Origin: JADHUC01 sp964617665
GTDB lineage: Bacteria > Planctomycetota > Planctomycetia > Pirellulales > Pirellulaceae
Length of the DNA: 14,066 nucleotides
Direction of reading: 5' to 3'
NCBI GenBank assembly: GCA_964617665.1
Contig: CAZUAH010000358.1
Location: 1-14,066 of the forward strand
Shown: piece after piece, positions 1 through 5,593 of the stretch
Layout of the letters: the number at the start of each line of letters is the position of its first letter
Numbering within the stretch: position 1 is the first letter of the stretch
Translations under genes and position numbers: made by a program
Notes under the pieces: generated by a model
The model's database searches: none
What the model was told of the DNA's origin: nothing
The model's input: only the letters and a program-made list of their open reading frames with translations

Positions 1-3
1 GAA

Positions 4-267
4 TTACACGATTCGGCCAAGACAATCGGGAAATAGTTGATCCTCACTTTCTAAGGCACCCTGAATGATCATCAAGATGGCAACAATCGGCACGTGCCTA
101 ACCATGCCTCGGCTTGGCGGGGGGACATATGGCGGCATTGGTCCCCCGGGTTCCGGCTGGCCGCTCTGCAAATCCGGGGACGCGTAAGGATTGTCACTGA
201 ACGGGTTATCCTCGCTGAAAGGCGTATCCTTACGAAACGGATCTTGTTGTGATTCGTCCATCGACAT
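4..267 (-). CDS. Truncated NPYASP-motif membrane protein (hypothetical)
   Basis: An 87-residue protein of unknown function. Residues 1-55 are polar and rich in Pro, Asp, Ser and Asn, with repeated NPF/NPY elements ending in DNPYASP (about 25-31). This type of N-terminus is common in planctomycete membrane proteins of unknown function. A hydrophobic segment begins at about residue 58 (RHVPIVAILMIIQGALE), as expected for the first membrane helix of a longer protein. It stops after about 15 residues and is followed by a polar tail (SEDQLFPDCLGRIV) that does not look like the same protein. The gene is probably the 5' remnant of a longer one, broken near base 57 by a frameshift or insertion. It diverges from the methyltransferase gene. 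A second ATG lies at 261. Neither start has a clear ribosome binding site. Confidence 0.5.
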   Translation of the reverse strand: MSMDESQQDPFRKDTPFSEDNPFSDNPYASPDLQSGQPEPGGPMPPYVPPPSRGMVRHVPIVAILMIIQGALESEDQLFPDCLGRIV

Positions 268-342
268 AACAGTTGAAAACCTCGTCTTTGCATCGAGACC
301 ACCAGAACATCGGTTGCTTCTTCATTGCCGCCACCGTTAGGT

Positions 343-371
343 ATAGCAAACAATCGCATCCCATGTGTCAA
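343..371 (-). promoter_or_regulatory. Possible sigma70-type promoter for the NPYASP gene
   Basis: On the minus strand a perfect TTGACA (-35, bases 371-366) is followed after 17 bases by TGCTAT (348-343), a weak -10 with 3 of 6 matches. Transcription would start near 336 and give a leader of about 70 bases before the ATG at 267. The -35 and spacing are good and the -10 is poor. Confidence 0.3.
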
Positions 372-412
372 GTAGCCGCAAGAACAAGACGGCAATGACG
401 GTGTGTCCCTGT

Positions 413-441
413 TTGACAATCCCGGCAACATCCCCCAGAAT
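413..441 (+). promoter_or_regulatory. Probable sigma70-type promoter for the methyltransferase gene
   Basis: TTGACA (413-418), a 17-base spacer, and CAGAAT (436-441, 4 of 6 matches to TATAAT). The predicted transcription start is near 448. This lies downstream of the GTG at 403 that opens the longest reading frame, so it argues that translation really starts at 460 or, more likely, 490. Confidence 0.4.
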
Positions 442-489
442 CATCAGACGGGACACTCAATGTTTCCTGCCCCACGAAAGTATAGGTTA

Positions 490-1074
490 ATGCTGAAATC
501 ACAACGAGCCCGTCCACAACTGGGCGATCGGATTGCTTTTTTCCGGGAGTTTCTGAAACATCCACAGCAGGTGGCTTCTATTGTGCCCAGCTCGCGCTTC
601 CTTGAGCGGCGCGTTATGGAAGTCGCCGACGTTCAGTCCGCCAGAACGGTTGTCGAGTTGGGCGCCGGCACCGGGGGCATGACACGGGCGATACTCGCGA
701 CTCTGCCGTGCGAGGCTAGGTTGCTTAGCGTTGAAATCAATCCCCGATTCCGGACTGCTCTCGAACGTATTGGCGATTCGCGCCTTGTCGCTCACACCGG
801 CAGCGCCGGCGAGCTGGAAGAGACGCTTTCGTTGCACGGTTTGGCGGCGCCGGAAGTCGTGATTTCTGGAATTCCCTTCTCGAAAATAGGTCGGGCGTCG
901 GCATCACGAATTCTTGAGACGATCTCAACCGTGTTAGCCCCTGGCGGGCGGTTCGTCGCCTACCAGTTGCACAGACGCGTCGAATCCCTTTGTCGCCCGT
1001 TGATGGGACCCGCGCAGGTGGAATTGGAGTTGCGGAATATCCCTCCGCTCCGAATCTACCGGTGGCAGAAATAG
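490..1074 (+). CDS. Phospholipid N-methyltransferase-like SAM-dependent methyltransferase
   Basis: A class I SAM-dependent methyltransferase of 194 residues from the ATG at 490. The N-terminal IAFFREFLKHPQQVASIVPS (about 14-33) and the C-terminal NIPPLRIYRWQK resemble the bacterial PmtA-like group, which methylates phosphatidylethanolamine towards phosphatidylcholine at the membrane. Motif I (ELGAGTG, 56-62) binds SAM and is followed by an acidic strand end (VEIN, 81-84). SGIPF (126-130) sits where this group carries its active-site motif. The frame is open back to a GTG at 403, with another ATG at 460. I chose 490 because the conserved family region begins just after it, a GAAAG lies about 10 bases upstream, and a promoter-like sequence lies at 413-441. 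The exact substrate cannot be told. An rRNA-dimethylase-like role is the main alternative but fits less well. Confidence 0.8.
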   Translation: MLKSQRARPQLGDRIAFFREFLKHPQQVASIVPSSRFLERRVMEVADVQSARTVVELGAGTGGMTRAILATLPCEARLLSVEINPRFRTALERIGDSRLVAHTGSAGELEETLSLHGLAAPEVVISGIPFSKIGRASASRILETISTVLAPGGRFVAYQLHRRVESLCRPLMGPAQVELELRNIPPLRIYRWQK

Positions 1075-1133
1075 GCCGCTTAGGTGTCTTTCCGTCGTTC
1101 AGTGACACTCTTATCCAATGAGGTGAAGAAGCA

Positions 1134-2432
1134 ATGATGTTGAACAACTGGATACGAGCAACGATGGTCTTGGCACTGATACTATCAGTCGTTTCGCGTG
1201 CCGAAGCGAAACCTCCGAATATCGTGATGATCATTTCGGACGATCAACGCTGGACCGATTTTGGCTTCATGGGGCATCCTGTGATTCAAACGCCCAATTT
1301 GGATGAGTTCGCTACGCAAAGCCTCGTGTTTCCGCGCGGCTATGTGCCTTCCAGCCTGTGCCGTCCCAGTCTGGCCACTCTGGTAACGGGCCTTTATGCG
1401 CACCAGCACAAGATCACAGGCAACGAACCACCGATTCCGCCGGGCGGCAAGAACACGCCAATCTATCGACAGCAGCGGCACGAGATGATTGCCTACATCG
1501 ACAAGGTTCCTTTGCTTGCGAAGATGCTGGGCGAAATCGGTTACGTCAGCCACCAAAGCGGCAAGTGGTGGGAAGGCCACTCTAGTCGCGGCGGCTTCAC
1601 CGAAGGAATGACGCTGGGGTTTCCCAGTCCGGGAGGCCGGCATGGGGACGCTGGCCTTCGAATTGGCCGCGAGGGAATGAAGCCAGTTTTCGACTTCGTG
1701 GATTCGGCTGGCGACAAACCGTTCTTCATCTATTACGCACCGTTCCTGCCGCACACGCCACACAACCCGCCGGAGCGCCTGCTGAGCAAGTATCAAGACA
1801 AGACGGATTCGCCCTACGTGGCCAAGTATTGGGCAATGTGCGAATGGTTCGACGAAACGTGCGGCGAGCTGCTGGACTATTTGGACGAGAAGGATTTGGC
1901 CGACGACACGATCGTGTTGTTCGTTACCGACAACGGTTGGATTCAACGAGCGAACGCTCGGGGCTACGCGCCGAGATCGAAACGTTCACCCCACGACGGC
2001 GGCGTGCGCACACCGATCATGGTTCGTTGGCCCGGCAAGGTGAAGCCACGCCGTGTCAACACGCCCGTGATCAGCACGGATCTTGTCCCCTCGATCTTAG
2101 CTGCCTGCGGACTCGAACCCACGGCGGATATGCAGGGTATCAATTTGCTGGACGAAGAAAAGGTCGACGGTCGCAAGGCCATCTTTGGCGAGATCTTTGG
2201 TCACAACGCAGTGGACATCCATAAGCCCGTGGCCAACCTGCACTACCGATGGTGCATCGAAGGGGACTGGAAGTTGATAGTCCCGAACAAGCTCAACATG
2301 CCAGATGGCGAAAACGAACTGTACGATTTGGCCAAGGATCCTCACGAAGAGAAGAACCTCGCGGAGGAGCGCCCCGATCGGGTGGAGAAGATGAAGAAGA
2401 TGATCGACCAGTGGTGGGAGGCTGCATCATGA
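1134..2432 (+). CDS. Secreted sulfatase, divergent active site
   Basis: A 432-residue arylsulfatase-fold protein with a signal peptide (about 1-25, cleaved after SRAEA). Sulfatases of this type remove sulfate esters from polysaccharides outside the cytoplasm, and planctomycetes carry many of them. Family landmarks seen are the N-terminal metal-binding Asp pair (ISDDQ, D36-D37), the formylglycine Cys76, PHTPH (206-210), the second metal-binding pair D266-N267, and KRSPHDGGVRTP with its conserved Lys. Two usual residues are replaced: the maturation motif reads CRPSL instead of CxPSR, and GKWH reads GKWW (143-146). I recall this CRPSL/GKWW pattern from planctomycete sulfatases, so it may mark a subfamily and not decay. 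The start has a good ribosome binding site (GAGGTGAAG, about 1120-1128). A perfect hairpin follows the gene. Confidence 0.92.
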   Translation: MMLNNWIRATMVLALILSVVSRAEAKPPNIVMIISDDQRWTDFGFMGHPVIQTPNLDEFATQSLVFPRGYVPSSLCRPSLATLVTGLYAHQHKITGNEPPIPPGGKNTPIYRQQRHEMIAYIDKVPLLAKMLGEIGYVSHQSGKWWEGHSSRGGFTEGMTLGFPSPGGRHGDAGLRIGREGMKPVFDFVDSAGDKPFFIYYAPFLPHTPHNPPERLLSKYQDKTDSPYVAKYWAMCEWFDETCGELLDYLDEKDLADDTIVLFVTDNGWIQRANARGYAPRSKRSPHDGGVRTPIMVRWPGKVKPRRVNTPVISTDLVPSILAACGLEPTADMQGINLLDEEKVDGRKAIFGEIFGHNAVDIHKPVANLHYRWCIEGDWKLIVPNKLNMPDGENELYDLAKDPHEEKNLAEERPDRVEKMKKMIDQWWEAAS

Positions 2433-2520
2433 AAGTTGCGTCGGCGTTTGTGTGTAGACATACGTTGGCCGTGGAAATCGTGGGAGCGAACGAGAAGGCC
2501 ATCAAGTCGTACATGTTTGG

Positions 2521-2547
2521 GCTGGATCAATTCATCCTTGATCCAGC
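2521..2547 (+). terminator. Perfect 10-bp hairpin behind the sulfatase gene
   Basis: GCTGGATCAA (2521-2530) and TTGATCCAGC (2538-2547) form a perfect 10-bp stem with a 7-base loop, about 90 bases after the sulfatase stop. There is no T-tract behind it, so it may be a factor-dependent terminator or an mRNA 3' stabiliser, not a classic intrinsic terminator. Confidence 0.4.
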
Positions 2548-2603
2548 ACGATGAGTGTAGAACACTTGGTCTTGGCCTGGATTCATCGCCGATGCGGGAC
2601 CCA

Positions 2604-2710
2604 GGTTCCCAAGCTCCGGCTTGAGAACCCATTTCCGCGAAGCTCCGCTTCGGAGGCCGGGAAGCAGAGCTTCCGAAGACACGCGTTCCCAAGCAGAACT
2701 TGGGAACGAG
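2604..2710. repeat. Cluster of four short hairpins (planctomycete REP-like island)
   Basis: Four neighbouring palindromes lie here. 2604-2629 has an 11-bp stem with one mismatch and a TCCG loop. 2638-2652 is CGAAGC-TCC-GCTTCG. 2660-2674 is GGAAGC-AGA-GCTTCC. 2684-2708 has a perfect 10-bp stem (CGTTCCCAAG/CTTGGGAACG) with a 5-base loop. The outer two are variants of the same motif (GTTCCCAAG...) and the inner two share GAAGC/GCTTC arms. The region belongs to the gene-free stretch 2433-2867. It resembles the interspersed repeats that fill intergenic DNA in planctomycetes and are often wrongly called as small ORFs. Confidence 0.7.
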
Positions 2711-2717
2711 GAAATAT

Positions 2718-2738
2718 GTAGGTCATGCTGTGCATGAC
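2718..2738. repeat. Single REP palindrome, GTAGGTCA family variant
   Basis: GTCATGC-TGT-GCATGAC within a GTAGGTCA...GACGA frame. It matches the arm at 5452-5471 except for one base on each side of the stem (T for G, A for C), so the base pair is kept. This marks the two as copies of one REP family. Confidence 0.65.
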
Positions 2739-2762
2739 GACACCGGATTCTGCGTTTGACAA

Positions 2763-2779
2763 TCTCCGTCAAGCGGAGA
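2763..2779. repeat. Small hairpin
   Basis: TCTCCG and CGGAGA form a perfect 6-bp stem with a 5-base loop (TCAAG), directly before the REP doublet at 2783-2853. Its role is unknown. Confidence 0.4.
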
Positions 2780-2782
2780 ATT

Positions 2783-2853
2783 GGGAGGGCGAGGCTCCTG
2801 CCGAGCCGCATGCCGATGCCAGAAGCTCGGCTCAGCAGGAGCTTCGCCCTCCC
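2783..2853. repeat. REP doublet (REPIN-like inverted repeat), GGGAGGGCGA family
   Basis: The left arm begins GGGAGGGCGAGGCTCCTGCC at 2783 and the right arm ends in GCTTCGCCCTCCC at 2853. They are near-exact reverse complements over about 25 bases with two mismatches. The spacer is about 20 bases. Reading this element in frame produces artefact peptides such as GRGSCRAA, so any protein start placed inside it is suspect. Confidence 0.75.
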
Positions 2854-2867
2854 ACGCGGATCGCCCA

Positions 2868-3158
2868 ATGCGAATGCAACCGATCGAACCGCCGCTGTTT
2901 TGCGATCGCTGCTCCGTTGAGCTTCAGTTGGGCCGAGGCGATTTCTATGTCGTCAAGATCGAAGCCGTCGCCGATCCGACACCGCCGGAGTTCACCGAGG
3001 AGGACCTTCGGCGGGATCACCGACGAGAAATCGAACAGTTGCTGGCCCAAGTGGAGGAACTGTCCGAGCGCGAAGCAATGGACCAAGTATTCCGTCGGCT
3101 GACCGTCTTCCTCTGCAATCGCTGCTACCAAGATTGGATCGAGAATCCGGCTGGGTAG
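2868..3158 (+). CDS. Small zinc-ribbon-like protein (hypothetical)
   Basis: A 96-residue protein of unknown function that resembles small conserved planctomycete proteins. CDRC near the N-terminus (about 12-15) and CNRC near the C-terminus (about 83-86) would together bind one zinc ion. Between them is a charged, helical stretch (FTEEDLRRDHRREIEQLLAQVEEL begins at about residue 40, cited only by its flanks FTEEDL and VEELSE). No signal peptide is present, so it is probably cytoplasmic. The frame is open upstream to a TTG at 2781, but that part is the translated REP doublet. I therefore start at the ATG at 2868; the ATG at 2874 is equally possible. Only a weak GGA lies upstream. It converges on the glycoside-hydrolase-like gene with 13 bases between the stop codons. 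Confidence 0.75.
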   Translation: MRMQPIEPPLFCDRCSVELQLGRGDFYVVKIEAVADPTPPEFTEEDLRRDHRREIEQLLAQVEELSEREAMDQVFRRLTVFLCNRCYQDWIENPAG

Positions 3159-3171
3159 CAGGTCGTCGTCT

Positions 3172-4644
3172 TCATTTCGTTGTGCCGTTCCGACTGAGCA
3201 AACACGCCCAATGCCCTTTTCCAGGGGCGGCGAGCCTGACCTCTTGCCCGCCGCGAACAGTTCGCTGGTCCATCCAGCGGCTCTTGAGGACTTCAAGCCA
3301 TTTCAGGCTGAACGTGCCGCCAGCGTCCGACAGATCCAACATGATTTCGCCGCCGTCGGGGAAGTACAGAGCGTATTGCTTGCCGGCGATGAACGTGAGA
3401 TAGGCTTCGTTGTCGAGGCGCTCGTCCAGCAGCTTGCTCTTCACGTCAGGAGTTGCACGAAAGACGTCGAATTCGGCCGTCAGTAGACGCATGCTACGAA
3501 TGTGCGCTTTGGCGGGCTCGCTAAGCCCAATTCCCGAATCCGGGCGATGGAACCGAGTCGATGCGGCACCGCCGAGGATGTTTCGCCAGAATCGTTCCTG
3601 AGCGTCACGGCCGTTACCGAATCGACCCGTATCCGCTCCGTAGATCTTCACGGTATTGATTGGCCTCGGCTTGCGGGCAATATAGGCACGGACCCAGGCG
3701 AGGTTGTCCCAGTGCTGTTGGCCTTTGTTGTGGTTGTTCTGAGACACGTCGATGAACGAATACAGATCGGGATGATCGAAGGTCTCTTTGTGATGGCCGC
3801 CCTTGATATCCCACTGGTCCCACATTTCGGTCACGTGGACTTCCACACCTGCCTCGGTCGCTCGCTTGCGGATGTGCGTCGCCCAGAACTTGCTCCACTC
3901 GGCATCACCGGATGTTTCGTTGTCCATGCAGTATAGAACGTTACCGTACTGCAATGCGTAGGAGAGCATCTTGTCGACCTGTGCGACTTGATATCGCAAC
4001 AGCGTTTGGTTGTTCCGCAGGGCGGGAACGGTGTAGAAGAAGGGCTGTTCGTTGGTGCCGGGATGTCTCGTGTACGTCACCTTCAGCCCGGATTCCTCCT
4101 CGGTGTAGTTCACGTTGTTCCGCGGATTGTACGGGTGCCCTGTCCACCGTCCTGAATCGCGATGGTTCGTATAGTCGAAGCGATCCCAGACTTCGATTTG
4201 CACGATAATGTCGCGTTCGGCCGTCCAACGGAGCATGTTTTCGAATCGCTGCCAATACTCGTCGTTCCATTGGTCCAAGTCGTACTTTCCGTTGTCCATC
4301 CGTTTGAACGCGTAGATCTCGAAGCCCTTGTCATGCCGGTCGCTCATCGTGTTGCGGATGTAGTTCCCGCCGACCTCCCTCAAATCCTCCAAGTGCTCCT
4401 TCAAATCTGGCAGTTGAAACGCGTTGTCGTCCTTCGTGCCACCCAGCAGAAGAACGGGCTGGCCCTTGTACTGCCAATAGCGCGGGTTCTCGTCGCACGG
4501 TCGAATCCGGTTGCCGTCGCGCTCATCGCCAGAGCAGATTCCACCGGCGATCAGAGCGATGCCGATACCTAACCACGCCGCTCTCAGAACGCCAATGGAT
4601 TCTTCCAGTCGGACGATCGCAGGTTGTGATTCGGCTGTTTTCAT
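3172..4644 (-). CDS. Secreted glycoside-hydrolase-like protein with C-terminal beta domain
   Basis: A 490-residue exported protein. A long N-region precedes a hydrophobic segment (about 23-37), giving a signal peptide or anchor. NPRYWQYKGQPVLLLGGTKDDN (flanks NPRYWQ at 53 and KDDN at 71) is the strand that opens TIM-barrel glycosidases of the DUF4038-like / putative-apiosidase type. The barrel continues to about residue 395. DNE (241-243) is a good candidate for the general acid/base at strand 4. The C-terminal 425-485 (DGGEIMLDLSD..., KWLEVLKSRW) resembles the small beta domain annotated as putative collagen-binding in these enzymes. The expected second Glu is not obvious near INTVKIYGADTG (329-340). 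AGAGGT lies 8 bases before the ATG. The substrate is unknown, and the nearby sulfatase suggests complex glycans. Confidence 0.7.
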   Translation of the reverse strand: MKTAESQPAIVRLEESIGVLRAAWLGIGIALIAGGICSGDERDGNRIRPCDENPRYWQYKGQPVLLLGGTKDDNAFQLPDLKEHLEDLREVGGNYIRNTMSDRHDKGFEIYAFKRMDNGKYDLDQWNDEYWQRFENMLRWTAERDIIVQIEVWDRFDYTNHRDSGRWTGHPYNPRNNVNYTEEESGLKVTYTRHPGTNEQPFFYTVPALRNNQTLLRYQVAQVDKMLSYALQYGNVLYCMDNETSGDAEWSKFWATHIRKRATEAGVEVHVTEMWDQWDIKGGHHKETFDHPDLYSFIDVSQNNHNKGQQHWDNLAWVRAYIARKPRPINTVKIYGADTGRFGNGRDAQERFWRNILGGAASTRFHRPDSGIGLSEPAKAHIRSMRLLTAEFDVFRATPDVKSKLLDERLDNEAYLTFIAGKQYALYFPDGGEIMLDLSDAGGTFSLKWLEVLKSRWMDQRTVRGGQEVRLAAPGKGHWACLLSRNGTTK

Positions 4645-4667
4645 TTGTGTTTACCTCTCGATTTGAG

Positions 4668-4696
4668 TTGCCACACGATCTTCTCCGACAGATAAT
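4668..4696 (+). promoter_or_regulatory. Probable sigma70-type promoter for the secretin-core gene
   Basis: TTGCCA (4668-4673, 5 of 6), a 17-base spacer, and GATAAT (4691-4696, 5 of 6). Transcription would start near 4703, about 44 bases before the ATG at 4747. Confidence 0.55.
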
Positions 4697-4720
4697 AAAC
4701 TCACGACAGGGCGAACACAA
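4692..4720 (-). promoter_or_regulatory. Possible sigma70-type promoter for the glycosidase-like gene
   Basis: On the minus strand TTGTGT (4720-4715, 3 of 6), a 17-base spacer, and TATTAT (4697-4692, 5 of 6). Its -10 coincides with the -10 of the plus-strand promoter. Transcription would start near 4685, about 41 bases before the ATG at 4644. Confidence 0.35.
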
Positions 4721-4746
4721 CTTACGGCTTCGAGGGGGATCAGACG

Positions 4747-5436
4747 ATGAAACAGGTTATGATCTTGGGAATCGTGGGACTGGCTCTCGTGTTTGGCGTT
4801 AGCATGGCGGCTGACCGGGACGGGGATCCGGCGTCGGCTGCATTGCGAATGGCTCGGAAACCGGGGAGGCCCGTCGATCTCACATCAAAGATGGTGGAGA
4901 TCGACGTTCAGATCGTCGAGACGTCTGGTGACCAAGACGACGAAGGATTGGATCCCACCGTTGCGCCCGAAGATGCGATGGCTCGCGTGCGCGAACTGGA
5001 AAAGCAGGGCAAGGTGGACGTCGTCCATCGAATCAAGCTGACCACGCTGGACAAGCAGTCCGCGTTCGTCCAGGTTGGCGAACGTCGACCGGTTGTCACC
5101 GGCAGACAATCGTCCGGTGGTCGAGCCGTCCACTCATTCACTTATGAGAACGTCGGTACGATCCTTGGTGTGACGCCCAGGATTGCCGGCAGCGACGTGG
5201 TAATGGAATTGGACATCGAGAAGTCGTACCTGGACGACGCTCGACCCGTAGCCATCGTCCAGGACGATAACGATTCTTTCGTGCCACCGCGCATTGTTGT
5301 AGCGATGTGCCAAACGACCATTCGAGTCGCACCTGGGCAGACGGTGATCGCCGGCGGGATGCAGTCACAATCGGACGACGGAAAATCGACGTTCCTAGTA
5401 CTGGCCACTGCACGAGTCGCAGAGAAGCAGCGTTAG
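4747..5436 (+). CDS. Small secreted secretin-core-like protein
   Basis: A 229-residue protein with a signal peptide (about 1-21, VFGVSMA before ADRDG). The rest resembles the conserved core of type II/III secretins (GspD/PulD C-terminal domain). KMVEIDVQIVET (48-59) matches the strand that opens the domain. SFTYENVGTILGVTPRI (130-146) matches the conserved GxxLxVTPxI block. TTIRVAPGQTVIAGGM (190-205) matches the terminal block with its GxT...GG signature. Full secretins have N-domains and 500 or more residues, and this protein has neither, so it is unlikely to form a full outer-membrane channel by itself. It could be a periplasmic scaffold or an accessory ring component. A strong GAGGGGG lies about 10 bases before the ATG. 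It diverges from the glycosidase-like gene. Confidence 0.65.
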   Translation: MKQVMILGIVGLALVFGVSMAADRDGDPASAALRMARKPGRPVDLTSKMVEIDVQIVETSGDQDDEGLDPTVAPEDAMARVRELEKQGKVDVVHRIKLTTLDKQSAFVQVGERRPVVTGRQSSGGRAVHSFTYENVGTILGVTPRIAGSDVVMELDIEKSYLDDARPVAIVQDDNDSFVPPRIVVAMCQTTIRVAPGQTVIAGGMQSQSDDGKSTFLVLATARVAEKQR

Positions 5437-5451
5437 GCACTCCAACGGTCG

Positions 5452-5527
5452 GTAGGTCAGGCTGTGCCTGACGAATTGTGGCTTCACACGGCTCAAGCTG
5501 ATTTTGGCCAGGCACAGCCTGACCTAC
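5452..5527. repeat. REP doublet (REPIN-like), GTAGGTCAGGC family
   Basis: GTAGGTCAGGCTGTGCCTG (5452-5470) and its exact reverse complement (5509-5527) flank a 38-base spacer. Each arm is itself a hairpin, GTCAGGC-TGT-GCCTGAC in the left arm. The doublet lies between two convergent genes and may also act as a two-way terminator. Confidence 0.8.
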
Positions 5528-5593
5528 AGCGCTTGCACTTGAAAAGCCAGGCATCCGGAACGCATTCGTAGCGCGATACTCGCGGGCAGGTGC

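Noticed and set aside
1185..1946. 253-codon ORF on the minus strand
   Set aside because: Lies entirely antisense to the sulfatase, whose motifs and signal peptide are clear; no recognisable features of its own.
2429..2554. 41-codon ORF overlapping the sulfatase stop (ATGA)
   Set aside because: No recognisable domain or signal peptide, and its end coincides with a perfect 10-bp hairpin. The ATGA overlap alone is weak evidence.
2756..2761. TTGACA on the plus strand before the zinc-ribbon gene
   Set aside because: The -10 position reads AATTGG, which is not promoter-like.
2527..2868. 113-codon ORF on the minus strand through the repeat island
   Set aside because: Its product (SSAWERVSSEALLPG and similar) is translated palindromic repeat sequence, not a protein.
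2725..3102. 125-codon ORF on the plus strand overlapping the zinc-ribbon gene
   Set aside because: Starts in the REP elements (GEAPAEPHAD is repeat-derived) and then runs out of frame with the CxxC protein.
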